NCBI GenBank assembly: GCA_018819175.1
Contig: JAHJQQ010000007.1
Coordinates: forward strand, 1 to 64,000
Reading direction: 5' to 3'
Source: Gammaproteobacteria bacterium
Lineage (GTDB): Bacteria > Pseudomonadota > Gammaproteobacteria > Thiohalobacterales > Thiohalobacteraceae
Length of the DNA: 64,000 nucleotides
Shown: positions 16,298 through 24,895 of the stretch, piece after piece
Layout: each line of letters begins with the position of its first letter
How positions within the stretch are numbered: position 1 is the first letter of the stretch
Position numbers and translations under genes: made by a program
Notes under the pieces: generated by a model
What the model saw: only the letters and a program-made list of their open reading frames with translations
What the model was told of the DNA's origin: nothing
The model's database searches: none

Positions 16298-17185
16298 ATG
16301 CGATTCATTCTCCACACACTTCGACGCGCCTCTGGATACGGACTGGTATTCATGACCCTGGCGCTCGTCGCCTGCACCAGCAGCGGCCCGGGCACACCAC
16401 GTACGACACAGGACGGTTACCCCTCACAACCGCCACGGGATGTGATGTCGATCCCCGATGCGGTGCCGAAGGTCGAACCGCGCAGCCGCTACGGCAATCC
16501 TGGCAACTACGTGGTGTTCGGCAAGCGCTATCATGTGATGCCCAACAGCGCAGGCTATGTCGAGCGCGGCATTGCCTCCTGGTATGGCACCAAATTCCAC
16601 GGTAACCGTACCTCCAGCGGCGAGCCCTACGATATGTATGCCATGACGGCGGCGCATAAATCCCTGCCGCTACCCACCTACGTGCGCGTCACTAATATCA
16701 GCAATGGCCGCTCGGTGGTGGTGAAGGTCAATGACCGCGGCCCCTTCCACGACAACCGCGTGATCGATCTTTCCTACACAGCGGCGGCCAAACTCGGCAT
16801 TCTCGGCGAGGGTACCGGGCTGGTCGAGGTGCGCGCACTGGATCCGCGCAAAACCGATCCGGGTCCACAGCTCATCCTGGCCAAACGTCCCTCGGCGGCG
16901 CCCGCAGCCCGGGAAAGCAACAGCGCACCACCCATCGCCGCCCACACCACGCCCGGGCTGTATCTGCAGGTCGGCGCCTTCGGCAAGCGTGAGAATGCTG
17001 AAAAATTGCGTGCCAAACTGGATCAAGTGAAGATTCCCGATATCCAGATCAGCGAAGACCATCGGAACCAGCGCGCTGTCTATCGGGTACGTATCGGTCC
17101 CCTCGCCAGCGTCGCCGAGGCCGACCGTATGGCCAGCTCACTGGAGCGCTACGGCATCACCGATCCCCATGTCGTTATCGATTGA
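16298..17185 (+). CDS. rlpA: RlpA, septal/lateral-wall lytic transglycosylase lipoprotein with SPOR domain
   Basis: RlpA is an outer-membrane lipoprotein that cuts denuded glycan strands. The 295-residue product has lipobox L-V-A-C (Cys about 26), then the double-psi beta-barrel (about 85-180: GIASWYGTKFHGNRTSSGE, MTAAHKSLPL, VNDRGPF, IDLSYTAAAKLGI) with the His and Asp needed for catalysis, and a C-terminal SPOR domain (about 222-293: GLYLQVGAFGKRENAEKL..). SPOR binds denuded glycan at division sites. It is in the cell-wall operon after mltB. Confidence 0.96.
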   Translation: MRFILHTLRRASGYGLVFMTLALVACTSSGPGTPRTTQDGYPSQPPRDVMSIPDAVPKVEPRSRYGNPGNYVVFGKRYHVMPNSAGYVERGIASWYGTKFHGNRTSSGEPYDMYAMTAAHKSLPLPTYVRVTNISNGRSVVVKVNDRGPFHDNRVIDLSYTAAAKLGILGEGTGLVEVRALDPRKTDPGPQLILAKRPSAAPAARESNSAPPIAAHTTPGLYLQVGAFGKRENAEKLRAKLDQVKIPDIQISEDHRNQRAVYRVRIGPLASVAEADRMASSLERYGITDPHVVID

Positions 17186-17369
17186 GCGCGCCGGCCACCC
17201 TCACGCACCCGGAAACACAGCTGCAACTGGCGAATGCGTGAGACTGTGCGATTCCACGTCACCACAGCCGCTGCCGGCATTTGCAAATCGAAACCCGCAC
17301 GCGGACAATTAGCGCGCTGTTTTCCGCATTGATTCAGACCCACTCCTGCTCAACGGATAGATAAAACCC

Positions 17370-18548
17370 ATGTCACGATTACCCGCCCTACTGTTCATCA
17401 CCCTGACGAATCTGCTGTTCTTGCCCCTAAGCCACGCAGTCGATATGCCGGTGCCACAGGCCGCAGCCCCCACGGTGATGCCCATCCCCAAACCGCCCAG
17501 CGTCCCCGCGCGCGGTTATGTGCTGGAAGATTTTCACAGTGGACAGATACTCGGTGAGTCCAATGCCGACGAACGCCTTGAACCGGCCAGCATCACCAAG
17601 GTCATGTCCTCCTACGTTATTTTCAAGGAACTGGCCGCCGACAAGATCAAGCTCACCGATATGGTCACCATCAGCGAACGTGCCTGGCGTACGGAAGGCT
17701 CGCGGATGTTTGTCGAAGTCGGCAAACAGGTCTCGGTAGAAGAACTATTGATCGGCATGATCGTGCAGTCCGGCAATGACGCAACCGTCGCCTTGGCGGA
17801 ACATATCGCCGGCACGGAAGAGGCCTTTGCGGCCTACATGAACCGCTATGCGGCGCAGCTCGGCATGACCGGCAGTAACTTCATGGACGCCAGTGGCCTG
17901 CCGCATCCTGACCATTACATGACTGCGCGGGACATCGCCACGATGGCGCGCGCCCTGATCACGGAATTTCCCGAATACTACAAGTGGTACTCGCAGAAGG
18001 AATTCACCTTCAACGGTATCGTGCAGCATAACCGCAATAAGTTGCTGTGGCGGGATGCCTCGGTCGACGGCATCAAGACCGGCCACACCGAAGCCGCCGG
18101 CTACTGCCTGGTCAGTTCCGCCCAACGCGACGGCATGCGCCTGATCGCAGTGGTGCTCGGCGCCGATGGCGAGGAATCGCGCGCCTCGGCCAGTCAGGCG
18201 CTGCTGAATTTCGGTTTCCGCTTCTATGAAACCCACAAGCTCTACGACGCCGGCGCCAAACTGGTCGATGCACGGGTATGGAAAGGCGAGCAGGAAACCG
18301 TGCCGCTGGGATTGACTGCGCCTCTGTACGTGACCATCCCGCGCAATCAGTACAGCCTGCTCAAGGCCAATGTGCAGATGCCGGGCCAGATCACCGCGCC
18401 GGTCGCCGCCGGCGCAAGTCTGGGCTCGGTACTGGTCCGTCTCGGCGACACGACCCTGCTGGAACCGCCGCTGGTCGCCTTGCAGGCAGTGGGCGAAGGC
18501 TCGATCATGCAGCGCGCCATCGACTCGGTGAAATTGTATTTTGAATAA
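17370..18548 (+). CDS. dacA: D-alanyl-D-alanine carboxypeptidase (PBP5/6 type)
   Basis: This enzyme trims the terminal D-Ala of pentapeptides in the periplasm. The 392-residue product has a signal peptide, then the motifs S-I-T-K (PASITKVMSSY, about residue 72), S-G-N (VQSGNDATVALAEH, about 132) and K-T-G (DGIKTGHTEAAGYC, about 234). A C-terminal beta domain and an amphipathic anchor (SIMQRAIDSVKLYF) follow. The length is typical. It is separated from rlpA by about 184 bp and followed by the family D repeat. Confidence 0.96.
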   Translation: MSRLPALLFITLTNLLFLPLSHAVDMPVPQAAAPTVMPIPKPPSVPARGYVLEDFHSGQILGESNADERLEPASITKVMSSYVIFKELAADKIKLTDMVTISERAWRTEGSRMFVEVGKQVSVEELLIGMIVQSGNDATVALAEHIAGTEEAFAAYMNRYAAQLGMTGSNFMDASGLPHPDHYMTARDIATMARALITEFPEYYKWYSQKEFTFNGIVQHNRNKLLWRDASVDGIKTGHTEAAGYCLVSSAQRDGMRLIAVVLGADGEESRASASQALLNFGFRFYETHKLYDAGAKLVDARVWKGEQETVPLGLTAPLYVTIPRNQYSLLKANVQMPGQITAPVAAGASLGSVLVRLGDTTLLEPPLVALQAVGEGSIMQRAIDSVKLYFE

Positions 18549-18628
18549 AGGCAGGTACTAGAATCTAGGTGCTAGGTTCTAGGCGTCATCAACGTACTTT
18601 AAATCCCTAGAACCTCGGCCCTAGAATC
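18549..18628. repeat. Inverted tandem-unit element, family D, copy 2
   Basis: The left arm (about 18556-18588) contains TACTAGAATCTAGG and GCTAGGTTCTAGGC. The right arm (18607-18628) is CCCTAGAACC..CCCTAGAATC. The element runs from the dacA stop to within a few bases of the dat start codon. Confidence 0.85.
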
Positions 18629-18631
18629 TGC

Positions 18632-19495
18632 ATGTCTACTATCTATCTCAACGGCGATTATCTTCCCCCTGAACAGGCCATGGTCTCGGTCATGGATCGC
18701 GGCTTTCTGTTCGGCGACGGTGTTTACGAAGTCATTCCTGCCTATGGCGGCCGTGCGTTCCGTCTGGAGCCGCATCTCAAACGTCTGCGCAACAGTCTGG
18801 ACGCCATCCGTATTCGCATGCCGCTCAGCGACGCGCAATGGCGCACCGTGCTGGAGGAACTGCTGCGTCGCAATCCGGGCGAGGATCAATCCATCTATCT
18901 GCAAGTCACACGCGGCGTCATGGCCAAACGCGATCACAGTTTCGATGACAGCCTGGTGCCCAGCGTCTTCGCGATGGTCAGTCCCATCAGCGCACCCGAT
19001 CCGGCCGTGGCACGTGACGGGATTAAAGCGATCAGCCTGAGTGATATCCGCTGGCAGAACTGTCATATCAAGGCCATCACCCTGCTCCCCAACGTGCTGC
19101 TGCGTCAGCAGGCCATCGATTCCGGTGCGGTCGAGGCGATTCTGATCAAGGATGGCTATGCCACCGAAGGCGCGGCCAGTAATCTGTTCATCGTCAAGCG
19201 CGGCCTGCTGATCACACCCGCCAAAGGCCCGCGACTGCTGCCGGGCATTACCCGCGATCTGATTCTGGAACAGGCCGCGCATCACGCCATCCCCTACCGC
19301 GAGGCGGACATCAGCGCCGAAGATCTGATCAATGCCGATGAGATCTGGCTCACCAGTTCGACCAAAGAGATCCTGCCGGTCACTAGCCTGAACGATGTTC
19401 CGGTTGGCGATGGCAAACCCGGCGCCCTGTATCGGCGCATGAGCGAACTGTACCGGCAGTACAAAGAGCAGGTACGTATCGGTGCCGCCCAGTAA
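18632..19495 (+). CDS. dat: D-amino acid aminotransferase (class IV PLP enzyme)
   Basis: It interconverts D-alanine and D-glutamate with 2-oxo acids. The 287-residue product has the fold-type IV features: a YxNGDYLPPEQAMVSVMDRGFLFGDGVYE start (region 5-33), the PLP Lys in HIKAITLLPN (about residue 145), and EGAASNLFIVK (about 178-188). Branched-chain aminotransferase is the alternative, but position beside dacA and length favour dat. The ATG lies right after the family D repeat, so no Shine-Dalgarno of normal type is seen. Confidence 0.9.
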   Translation: MSTIYLNGDYLPPEQAMVSVMDRGFLFGDGVYEVIPAYGGRAFRLEPHLKRLRNSLDAIRIRMPLSDAQWRTVLEELLRRNPGEDQSIYLQVTRGVMAKRDHSFDDSLVPSVFAMVSPISAPDPAVARDGIKAISLSDIRWQNCHIKAITLLPNVLLRQQAIDSGAVEAILIKDGYATEGAASNLFIVKRGLLITPAKGPRLLPGITRDLILEQAAHHAIPYREADISAEDLINADEIWLTSSTKEILPVTSLNDVPVGDGKPGALYRRMSELYRQYKEQVRIGAAQ

Positions 19496-19516
19496 ACAGG
19501 GCCTGCGGAACACGCC

Positions 19517-19783
19517 ATGTCAGAATCCGAGTCACTGCTGAAATTCCCCTGCGACTTTCCCATCAAAGTGATGGGACTGGGAAATGCTGATTTTGAAGCG
19601 CTCGTGGTAGCCCTGGTACGTGAACACGTACCCGACCTCGGCGAAGCCGCCGTGCGCAGCCGTCGCAGTCAGGGCGGTAAATATCTCGCCATCACCGTCA
19701 CCGTGCGCGCCACCAGCCAGGAACAACTCGACGCCATCTATCGTAGCCTGTCAGGGCGCGACGATATATTGATGGTGTTGTGA
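19517..19783 (+). CDS. ybeD: DUF493 protein YbeD
   Basis: This is an 88-residue ACT-like fold protein; the E. coli homologue lies between dacA and lipB as here. It has FPCDFPIKVMGL (residues 10-21) and a V-x-V-R-A-T-S-Q-E-Q-L-D-A-I-Y-R-S-L pattern near the C terminus. The biochemical role is not established. The spacing (21 bp after dat, 64 bp before lipB) suggests one transcript, though a REP element lies between ybeD and lipB. Confidence 0.93.
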   Translation: MSESESLLKFPCDFPIKVMGLGNADFEALVVALVREHVPDLGEAAVRSRRSQGGKYLAITVTVRATSQEQLDAIYRSLSGRDDILMVL

Positions 19784-19794
19784 TGGAAGGCCAT

Positions 19795-19871
19795 AAAGGG
19801 GACGGAGGCGTTTTTCTTTCCCGGAAAATCAAGTTCAGGCTCGGGTCGTGAATAACGCCTCCGTCCCCTTT
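19795..19871. repeat. RAYT-type inverted repeat overlapping the start of lipB
   Basis: The left arm 19795-19812 (AAAGGGGACGGAGGCGTT) and right arm 19854-19871 are perfect 18-bp complements around a 41-nt loop with its own short pairing. GGGGACxG is shared with the ends of the RAYT element at 55763-56533. The lipB GTG (19848) is in the loop and codons 3 to 8 are in the right arm. Confidence 0.9.
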
Positions 19872-20507
19872 TTCTTTCACCTCCGCCAGCTCGGCCGCGC
19901 CGACTACGAACCCACCTGGCGCGCCATGCAGGACTTCACGGCCGCGCGCGACGCAGATACAGCCGATGAAATCTGGCTGCTGGAACACCCGCCGGTGTTC
20001 ACCCTGGGCCTCAATAGCAAACCCGAACACCTGCTCAACCCCGACAACATCCCCGTGATCAAAATCGACCGTGGCGGTCAGGTCACCTACCACGGCCCCG
20101 GTCAGTTGGTGGTGTATGTGCTGCTGGATATCGCGCGACGCTCGCTGGGTGTACAGCAGCTGGTGCAATGGATGGAACAGGCGGTCATCGACCTGCTGGC
20201 GGAACAACAGGTTGAGGCGGTGGGTCGGCGCGATGCCCCGGGCGTCTATGTCGCTGGCCGCAAAATCGCCGCGCTGGGCCTGCGCGTGAAACGCGGCCGC
20301 ACCTATCACGGTCTGGCCCTGAATGTGGACATGGACCTGGAACCCTTCAATCGCATCAACCCCTGCGGTTATCCGGGCATGCAGGTCACCCAGCTGCGCG
20401 ATCTGGGCATATCCCTCGATATGGACGCGGTTTCAGACCGCCTGCTGTCACACCTGACCCGCCTGCTGGGGTACACTGCGCAGCAATCCGGCGACCGCCA
20501 TTTCTGA
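19848..20507 (+). CDS. lipB: Octanoyl-[ACP]:protein octanoyltransferase
   Basis: LipB transfers octanoate from ACP to lipoyl domains, the first step of lipoate synthesis. The 219-residue product has HPPVFTLGLNS (about 44-54), RGGQVTYHGPGQLVVY (about 72-87), GRKIAALGLRV (with the catalytic Lys, about 135-145) and INPCGYPG with the catalytic Cys (about 172). Start: GTG at 19848; residues 3 to 8 (NASVPF) are encoded by the REP arm. The normal family N terminus begins near HLRQLGRADYEPTW, so the repeat supplied a new start. lipA follows after a family A repeat. Confidence 0.95.
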   Translation: MNNASVPFFFHLRQLGRADYEPTWRAMQDFTAARDADTADEIWLLEHPPVFTLGLNSKPEHLLNPDNIPVIKIDRGGQVTYHGPGQLVVYVLLDIARRSLGVQQLVQWMEQAVIDLLAEQQVEAVGRRDAPGVYVAGRKIAALGLRVKRGRTYHGLALNVDMDLEPFNRINPCGYPGMQVTQLRDLGISLDMDAVSDRLLSHLTRLLGYTAQQSGDRHF

Positions 20508-20516
20508 ATCACATTG

Positions 20517-20675
20517 AACCGCCAAGACGCCAAGGTCGCCAAGAAATTCTGGGGAACCGCCAAGACGCCAAGAACGCCAAGTAAGTTATCGAAAAATCTT
20601 TATTGGTTTTTCATTCAAACAATCTTGGCGTTCTTGGCGTCTTGGCGGTTCAAATATCTTGGCGCCTTGGCGGTT
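20517..20675. repeat. Inverted tandem-unit element, family A, copy 2
   Basis: Left arms are 20517-20543 and 20555-20581. The right arm 20624-20650 is a perfect 27-nt complement of the second left arm; a shorter right arm at 20658-20675 matches the first. Nested order here contrasts with the crossed order in copy 1. It fills the lipB-lipA gap and ends 19 bases before lipA. Confidence 0.92.
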
Positions 20676-20694
20676 CCCAGCACAGAAATTCCCT

Positions 20695-21627
20695 ATGACC
20701 GACCCTAAACATCAACGCGGCGCAACCAAGGTCGCGCGCATCCCGGTGAAGATCGAGCCAACTCTCAAGCCGCTGCGCAAGCCGGCCTGGATTCGCGCCA
20801 AGTCCCCTGCACATCCGGAAGTGCAACGGCTCAAAAGTATCCTGCGCGAAAATCGGCTGCACACGGTCTGCGAAGAGGCCTCCTGCCCGAACATCGGCGA
20901 GTGCTTCGCGCACGGCACCGCGACCTTCATGATCATGGGTGACATCTGCACCCGCCGCTGCCCGTTCTGCGATGTTGCCCACGGCCGACCCGATCCATTA
21001 GATACGGAAGAGCCACAGAACCTGGCACGCACCATCGCGGCCATGAATCTGAAATACGTGGTCGTCACCTCGGTCGATCGCGACGATCTGCGCGACGGCG
21101 GCGCCCAGCATTTTGTCGATTGCATCCGCGCGATTCGCGCATTGAATCCCGTCACGCGCATCGAAGTGCTGGTACCCGATTTCCGCGGCCGCATGGACCG
21201 CGCCCTGGAGATCTTCCGCGCCGCACCACCGGATGTGTTCAATCACAATCTGGAGACCGTGCCGCGTCTGTATAAACAGGCCCGCCCCGGCTCCGACTAC
21301 GCTTGGTCACTGGAACTGCTCAAACGCTTCAAGGCCGAACATCCGAGCGTGCCGACCAAATCCGGTCTGATGCTGGGTCTGGGTGAAGAAATCGCCGAAG
21401 TGGAACAGGTGATGCGCGATCTGCGCGCGCATGATTGCAACATGCTCACGCTCGGCCAATATCTGCAGCCAAGCCTGAGTCATCTGCCGCTGGACCGTTT
21501 CGTCACCCCGGATGAATTTGCACAGCTGGGAATCATCGGCGACAACCTGGGCTTCGACCACGTCGCCAGTGGCCCGATGGTACGCTCCAGCTATCATGCC
21601 GACCAACAAGCCGCAGGCGTGGTTTGA
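20695..21627 (+). CDS. lipA: Lipoyl synthase (radical SAM)
   Basis: LipA inserts two sulfurs into octanoyl groups using two [4Fe-4S] clusters. The 310-residue product has the auxiliary cluster motif CEEASCPNIGEC (about 57-68), the radical SAM motif C-T-R-R-C-P-F-C (about 83-90) and the C-terminal R-S-S-Y-H-A Ser ligand region. The frame opens at 20659 inside the repeat; MTDPKHQRG at 20695 is the sensible start. It is the last gene of the long plus-strand run and completes lipoate synthesis with lipB. Confidence 0.97.
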   Translation: MTDPKHQRGATKVARIPVKIEPTLKPLRKPAWIRAKSPAHPEVQRLKSILRENRLHTVCEEASCPNIGECFAHGTATFMIMGDICTRRCPFCDVAHGRPDPLDTEEPQNLARTIAAMNLKYVVVTSVDRDDLRDGGAQHFVDCIRAIRALNPVTRIEVLVPDFRGRMDRALEIFRAAPPDVFNHNLETVPRLYKQARPGSDYAWSLELLKRFKAEHPSVPTKSGLMLGLGEEIAEVEQVMRDLRAHDCNMLTLGQYLQPSLSHLPLDRFVTPDEFAQLGIIGDNLGFDHVASGPMVRSSYHADQQAAGVV

Positions 21628-21648
21628 TTAATCCCATAAATCGCATTT

Positions 21649-21789
21649 GCCACGGAAACACACGGAAAGACCCGGACAATATCATCAACTTCACGCCTGT
21701 CTGCGTGCATCGCACAGGCAAGCCGGCATCGCCATCACCCACACAAGGGGGTGACTGTGTTTCAGTGTCGTCCGTGTGTTTCCGTGGCT
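21649..21789. repeat. Inverted tandem-unit element, family F (CACGGAAA units)
   Basis: The left arm 21649-21673 (GCCACGGAAACACACGGAAA..) is complementary to the right arm at about 21765-21789, ending GTGTTTCCGTGGC. The spacer is about 90 nt. It lies after lipA, in a gap with no gene. Confidence 0.85.
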
Positions 21790-21862
21790 GAAGTAATTTT
21801 AAGGTTGCTAGTCGAGGATCCGCACTAACAACGCGCAACTCGGCATGCGATTTCAACTCGAT

Positions 21863-22516
21863 TCACGCTGCTAGCTCGTCAAAAAGTTCGCACTCGCGTA
21901 ATTCAAGTTGCGCGCAGAGTTTCTGGTAATCCACACCAACCGCTGTAAATAAGGCTGGGGCATTCAGGTCGAGATTCTCGAATTTCCGCGTTAATGCTTC
22001 TACACGATCGGGTATTCGTGCCATAAAGGCACGGCGTTCGACCTCACTCAACGACGCCAACTCCAGTTTCAGACGCGACATGCCAAAAGCGACATGATCG
22101 AGCTCATCGTTGAGCGGAATCCGCAAGGATTCTCGTGTACCGGGATCGGCCAAGGGCACGATCTTTTCCACGGCCTCGCTGCCCAGCGCCTCTACACACA
22201 CATAAAGATCAACCAGAAATTCCAGCCAGGGCAGACTGCGGAAATGCGCACGGATGGCATCCTGTTGACTGTCCGTGATCAGCGGATGGTTCTCAACACC
22301 AAAGGTTTCCATCCAATCCAGTTGGATGGAAACATGCTTGGACTCGTCTCCGACCTGCTTGGCCAGCGCCAGTTTCGCGGCGGTATCTGGCGCAGTTGAG
22401 ATGCGCTCTGCACAGACCTCCATAATCAGTTGATCGACCTGCGTATAGAGAACGAGTAACTGCCCCATGGCAGCGCGATACCCTGCATCGTTTTCAGCGG
22501 TAGATGGATTCAGCAT
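21863..22516 (-). CDS. Putative ferritin-like diiron protein
   Basis: The 217-residue product is predicted all-helical, with two E-x-x-H motifs in helices: D-E-S-K-H (about residue 57) and D-E-L-D-H (about 138), plus further Glu in the first and third helices. That is the pattern of carboxylate-bridged diiron proteins of the ferritin-like superfamily. The substrate is unknown. The start is ATG 22516 with AGGAGG upstream; a longer frame to 22576 lacks support. It lies 120 bp downstream of the glycosyltransferase gene, same strand. Confidence 0.6.
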   Translation of the reverse strand: MLNPSTAENDAGYRAAMGQLLVLYTQVDQLIMEVCAERISTAPDTAAKLALAKQVGDESKHVSIQLDWMETFGVENHPLITDSQQDAIRAHFRSLPWLEFLVDLYVCVEALGSEAVEKIVPLADPGTRESLRIPLNDELDHVAFGMSRLKLELASLSEVERRAFMARIPDRVEALTRKFENLDLNAPALFTAVGVDYQKLCAQLELRECELFDELAA

Positions 22517-22639
22517 GATGGGCGCCTCCTGAGAAATAGACAGTACGGTTACAACCACCCCTACAGTATGGCGCATAAATCTGCATGCGTTATGCTCACA
22601 CTCATAACGCCATTACACCTGAAATATCTTCTACATCAC

Positions 22640-23716
22640 TTACTCGCTTTTGAGCATTCTTACTATTATCTGCGCCGCCTCTTCCGCACCCGTTGGCTGT
22701 GGAACCGATGGTATCGGTTGCGCCCACACTTGTTCTAGCGTCTCGCACAACTCACCGCGCACTACTTGTTCAAATGTCACCGGCGCGCAGCGACCATTGA
22801 TCTTCAGCCAGGTTGCGAGACAGTCTTCTTCCGGCCAATCCGGGCGTGGCATATACAGCAATGGCGTGCCATTACAGGCGCATTCCGCGACAGTGCCATA
22901 ACCGAGCTTACCGAGCACCCCATCCACCGATGCCAGAAGATCCGTAAAACCTATGCCGAGCGAAGAAAAGGTATGCATATCCGTGCGCGATGCCACACCG
23001 TCGTCCGGTATGATCCAGGTGACATCATCGACCTTCGGCCAATCTTGCAGCGGTAGCTGCAGCGGGATACCACCCGGCGCGATAACGACTATTCGCTGCG
23101 ATGCACGTACACCCAGCTGCGCACAAAGAGATTCACGGCAATCACGACCGAGACGCGCCAGGGGACCTATCGGATGAACATTGTTCAGATCGGGCATGGG
23201 CATCGACGGCGCCGGACATAGAAACCGTTCAGCACTGTTATAGGCCGACAACATACATTCAATAATGCCGGACGACTCCGGGCGATTCGAGAAATAATGG
23301 CGATAGATATCCGCCCAGTTCAACGAACAGAGCGCGATACTCGGCAAGCCGAGTTGCGCACTCGCCGCCAGGGGTAGATAGGGTACATTCGCCAGCAACA
23401 GATCCGGCGCCAGACGCTCCAAAAGGGTCGCCGTTTCCACAACCCGCTGATCCCAGTTCGCGTGAAACGCCGCATAGTCCGCAGCGCTGCGCGGCAGATC
23501 GGCCTCAAGCGCCGACATCATCCGCAGACCGAAATCGCCACGCCAATCGATCAGCTCAAATTCACCCGGGATGCGATCCGCGAGAAACTTCCGTGGCAAG
23601 CCTGTCAGCAACGTCAGGCGCAGCGCCGGATAATAGTTCCGCAACACTGTCAGCACAGCAGCGGTCTGCGCGCCATGTCCATAACCATGCGAACTGATCG
23701 CGACCGCCAAGTGCAT
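22640..23716 (-). CDS. Putative GT-B fold glycosyltransferase
   Basis: The 358-residue product starts AVAISSHGYGHGAQTAAVL, the Gly-rich loop of GT-B enzymes (MurG/UGT-like; also related to the N-terminal domain of some sugar kinases). The C-terminal half has a donor-site region: DLLASVDGVLGKLGYGTVAECACNGTPLLYMPRP (region about 265-298), resembling the GxxTxxEA..G-x-P pattern. Acceptor and sugar are unknown. It nearly abuts the M14-type gene (4 bp), so the two are co-transcribed and probably act together. Confidence 0.7.
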   Translation of the reverse strand: MHLAVAISSHGYGHGAQTAAVLTVLRNYYPALRLTLLTGLPRKFLADRIPGEFELIDWRGDFGLRMMSALEADLPRSAADYAAFHANWDQRVVETATLLERLAPDLLLANVPYLPLAASAQLGLPSIALCSLNWADIYRHYFSNRPESSGIIECMLSAYNSAERFLCPAPSMPMPDLNNVHPIGPLARLGRDCRESLCAQLGVRASQRIVVIAPGGIPLQLPLQDWPKVDDVTWIIPDDGVASRTDMHTFSSLGIGFTDLLASVDGVLGKLGYGTVAECACNGTPLLYMPRPDWPEEDCLATWLKINGRCAPVTFEQVVRGELCETLEQVWAQPIPSVPQPTGAEEAAQIIVRMLKSE

Positions 23717-23719
23717 GAA

Positions 23720-24742
23720 TTACTCAGCCTCAGTGTCGATCAGTTCGTAGCGCTCCATCAGATAGCCGAGACAATCCTGACGAATTACCTGCGAATCCAG
23801 CGTGAACATGGAAGGCATGACCGAGCGACGCAGACACAATCGTCCCGCCTCAATAGTGAAATAACGTTCGCTCACATCCCTGCCTGTTTCATCCCAGGCC
23901 TCCAGCCGGGGGATCGATGCACCATCGACCCAGCCCAACTGCGTACCTGCGGCTAGTTCGCGGAAATTCAGATGATCCAGTTCGGACAGGAAACGGATAT
24001 CGCCCGGTAATTCACCGAAGGAAAAGCTGACCGACTCCGGCACCTTGACGATGGCGACTGTGTGGAACAGATCAATGTCATGCGGCGCCACGGGGTGAAT
24101 GGGAAGATCCGTCACATGCAGGCAGGCCTCCAGATAATCACAGGCATGCCGGATACCGTGCGGTTGGCCTGGCTTACCGCATTCCACCGTCACGGCCGGA
24201 CAGAGCCGCGAGAATGCCAGTGATTGCACACCCCGCGGTCGGGTGAAATAAACCACCGTACGCGAAAACAAGGTCGCCAGATGCAGATAGCGATGATCGA
24301 TGCGATTGACGCAGCCGTAATGCGGATTGATGCCGGTATTGTTGTGCACATCGACGCTGGCAAACACCTGACGTCGCTCCATCTCAGCGACAATGCGCGC
24401 CATCAGCTCGTGTTCGGGCGTTGTGGGCATGTCGCTGCCGGGCCAGACACGATTGTAATCGGGCTGACCTTCAAGCCGGCGCAGGCCCGCGGCGGCGGCA
24501 CGCACATTGCCGATGAAAATACTCATTGCCCGCGGCAATGTTTTACCGTGATAACGCCGCAGCAATTCGCGCACGGCGTAGAAACCGGTATCTTCGTTGC
24601 CGTGCAACAGCACAGAAACAAACAATGGCTCGGGAGATCGCCCCGGCAGATGCAGGAGTGTTGGACCACCCAGCAACTCTAACAACCCGACCGCTTCGGC
24701 GTCGAGCAAACCGGCAGGCGGAGATTCAAGAATATTAAGCAT
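23720..24742 (-). CDS. M14-family metallopeptidase / deacylase-like protein
   Basis: The 340-residue product has the zinc site of the M14 / succinylglutamate desuccinylase-aspartoacylase clan: H-G-N-E-D-T-G (HxxE, about residue 47) and D-V-H-N-N-T-G (about 131), with a Glu in TVECGKPGQPHG (about 188) as candidate catalytic residue. The substrate is unknown: amide-linked small molecules or peptides are both possible. It is upstream of the glycosyltransferase in the same short operon. Confidence 0.75.
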   Translation of the reverse strand: MLNILESPPAGLLDAEAVGLLELLGGPTLLHLPGRSPEPLFVSVLLHGNEDTGFYAVRELLRRYHGKTLPRAMSIFIGNVRAAAAGLRRLEGQPDYNRVWPGSDMPTTPEHELMARIVAEMERRQVFASVDVHNNTGINPHYGCVNRIDHRYLHLATLFSRTVVYFTRPRGVQSLAFSRLCPAVTVECGKPGQPHGIRHACDYLEACLHVTDLPIHPVAPHDIDLFHTVAIVKVPESVSFSFGELPGDIRFLSELDHLNFRELAAGTQLGWVDGASIPRLEAWDETGRDVSERYFTIEAGRLCLRRSVMPSMFTLDSQVIRQDCLGYLMERYELIDTEAE

Positions 24743-24895
24743 GCGATGGAACCGTTATATCCATGAGCGTTGGTTATCTGACGCGCACCATGTTACTAAA
24801 CTCAGCTGATGGTGATAGATATTTTCTCATACGGCTGCAATCCGGGAACGGCAGCGGTATAGTGCTCAAGCACAGCACAACCTAATGGGGTAGAT

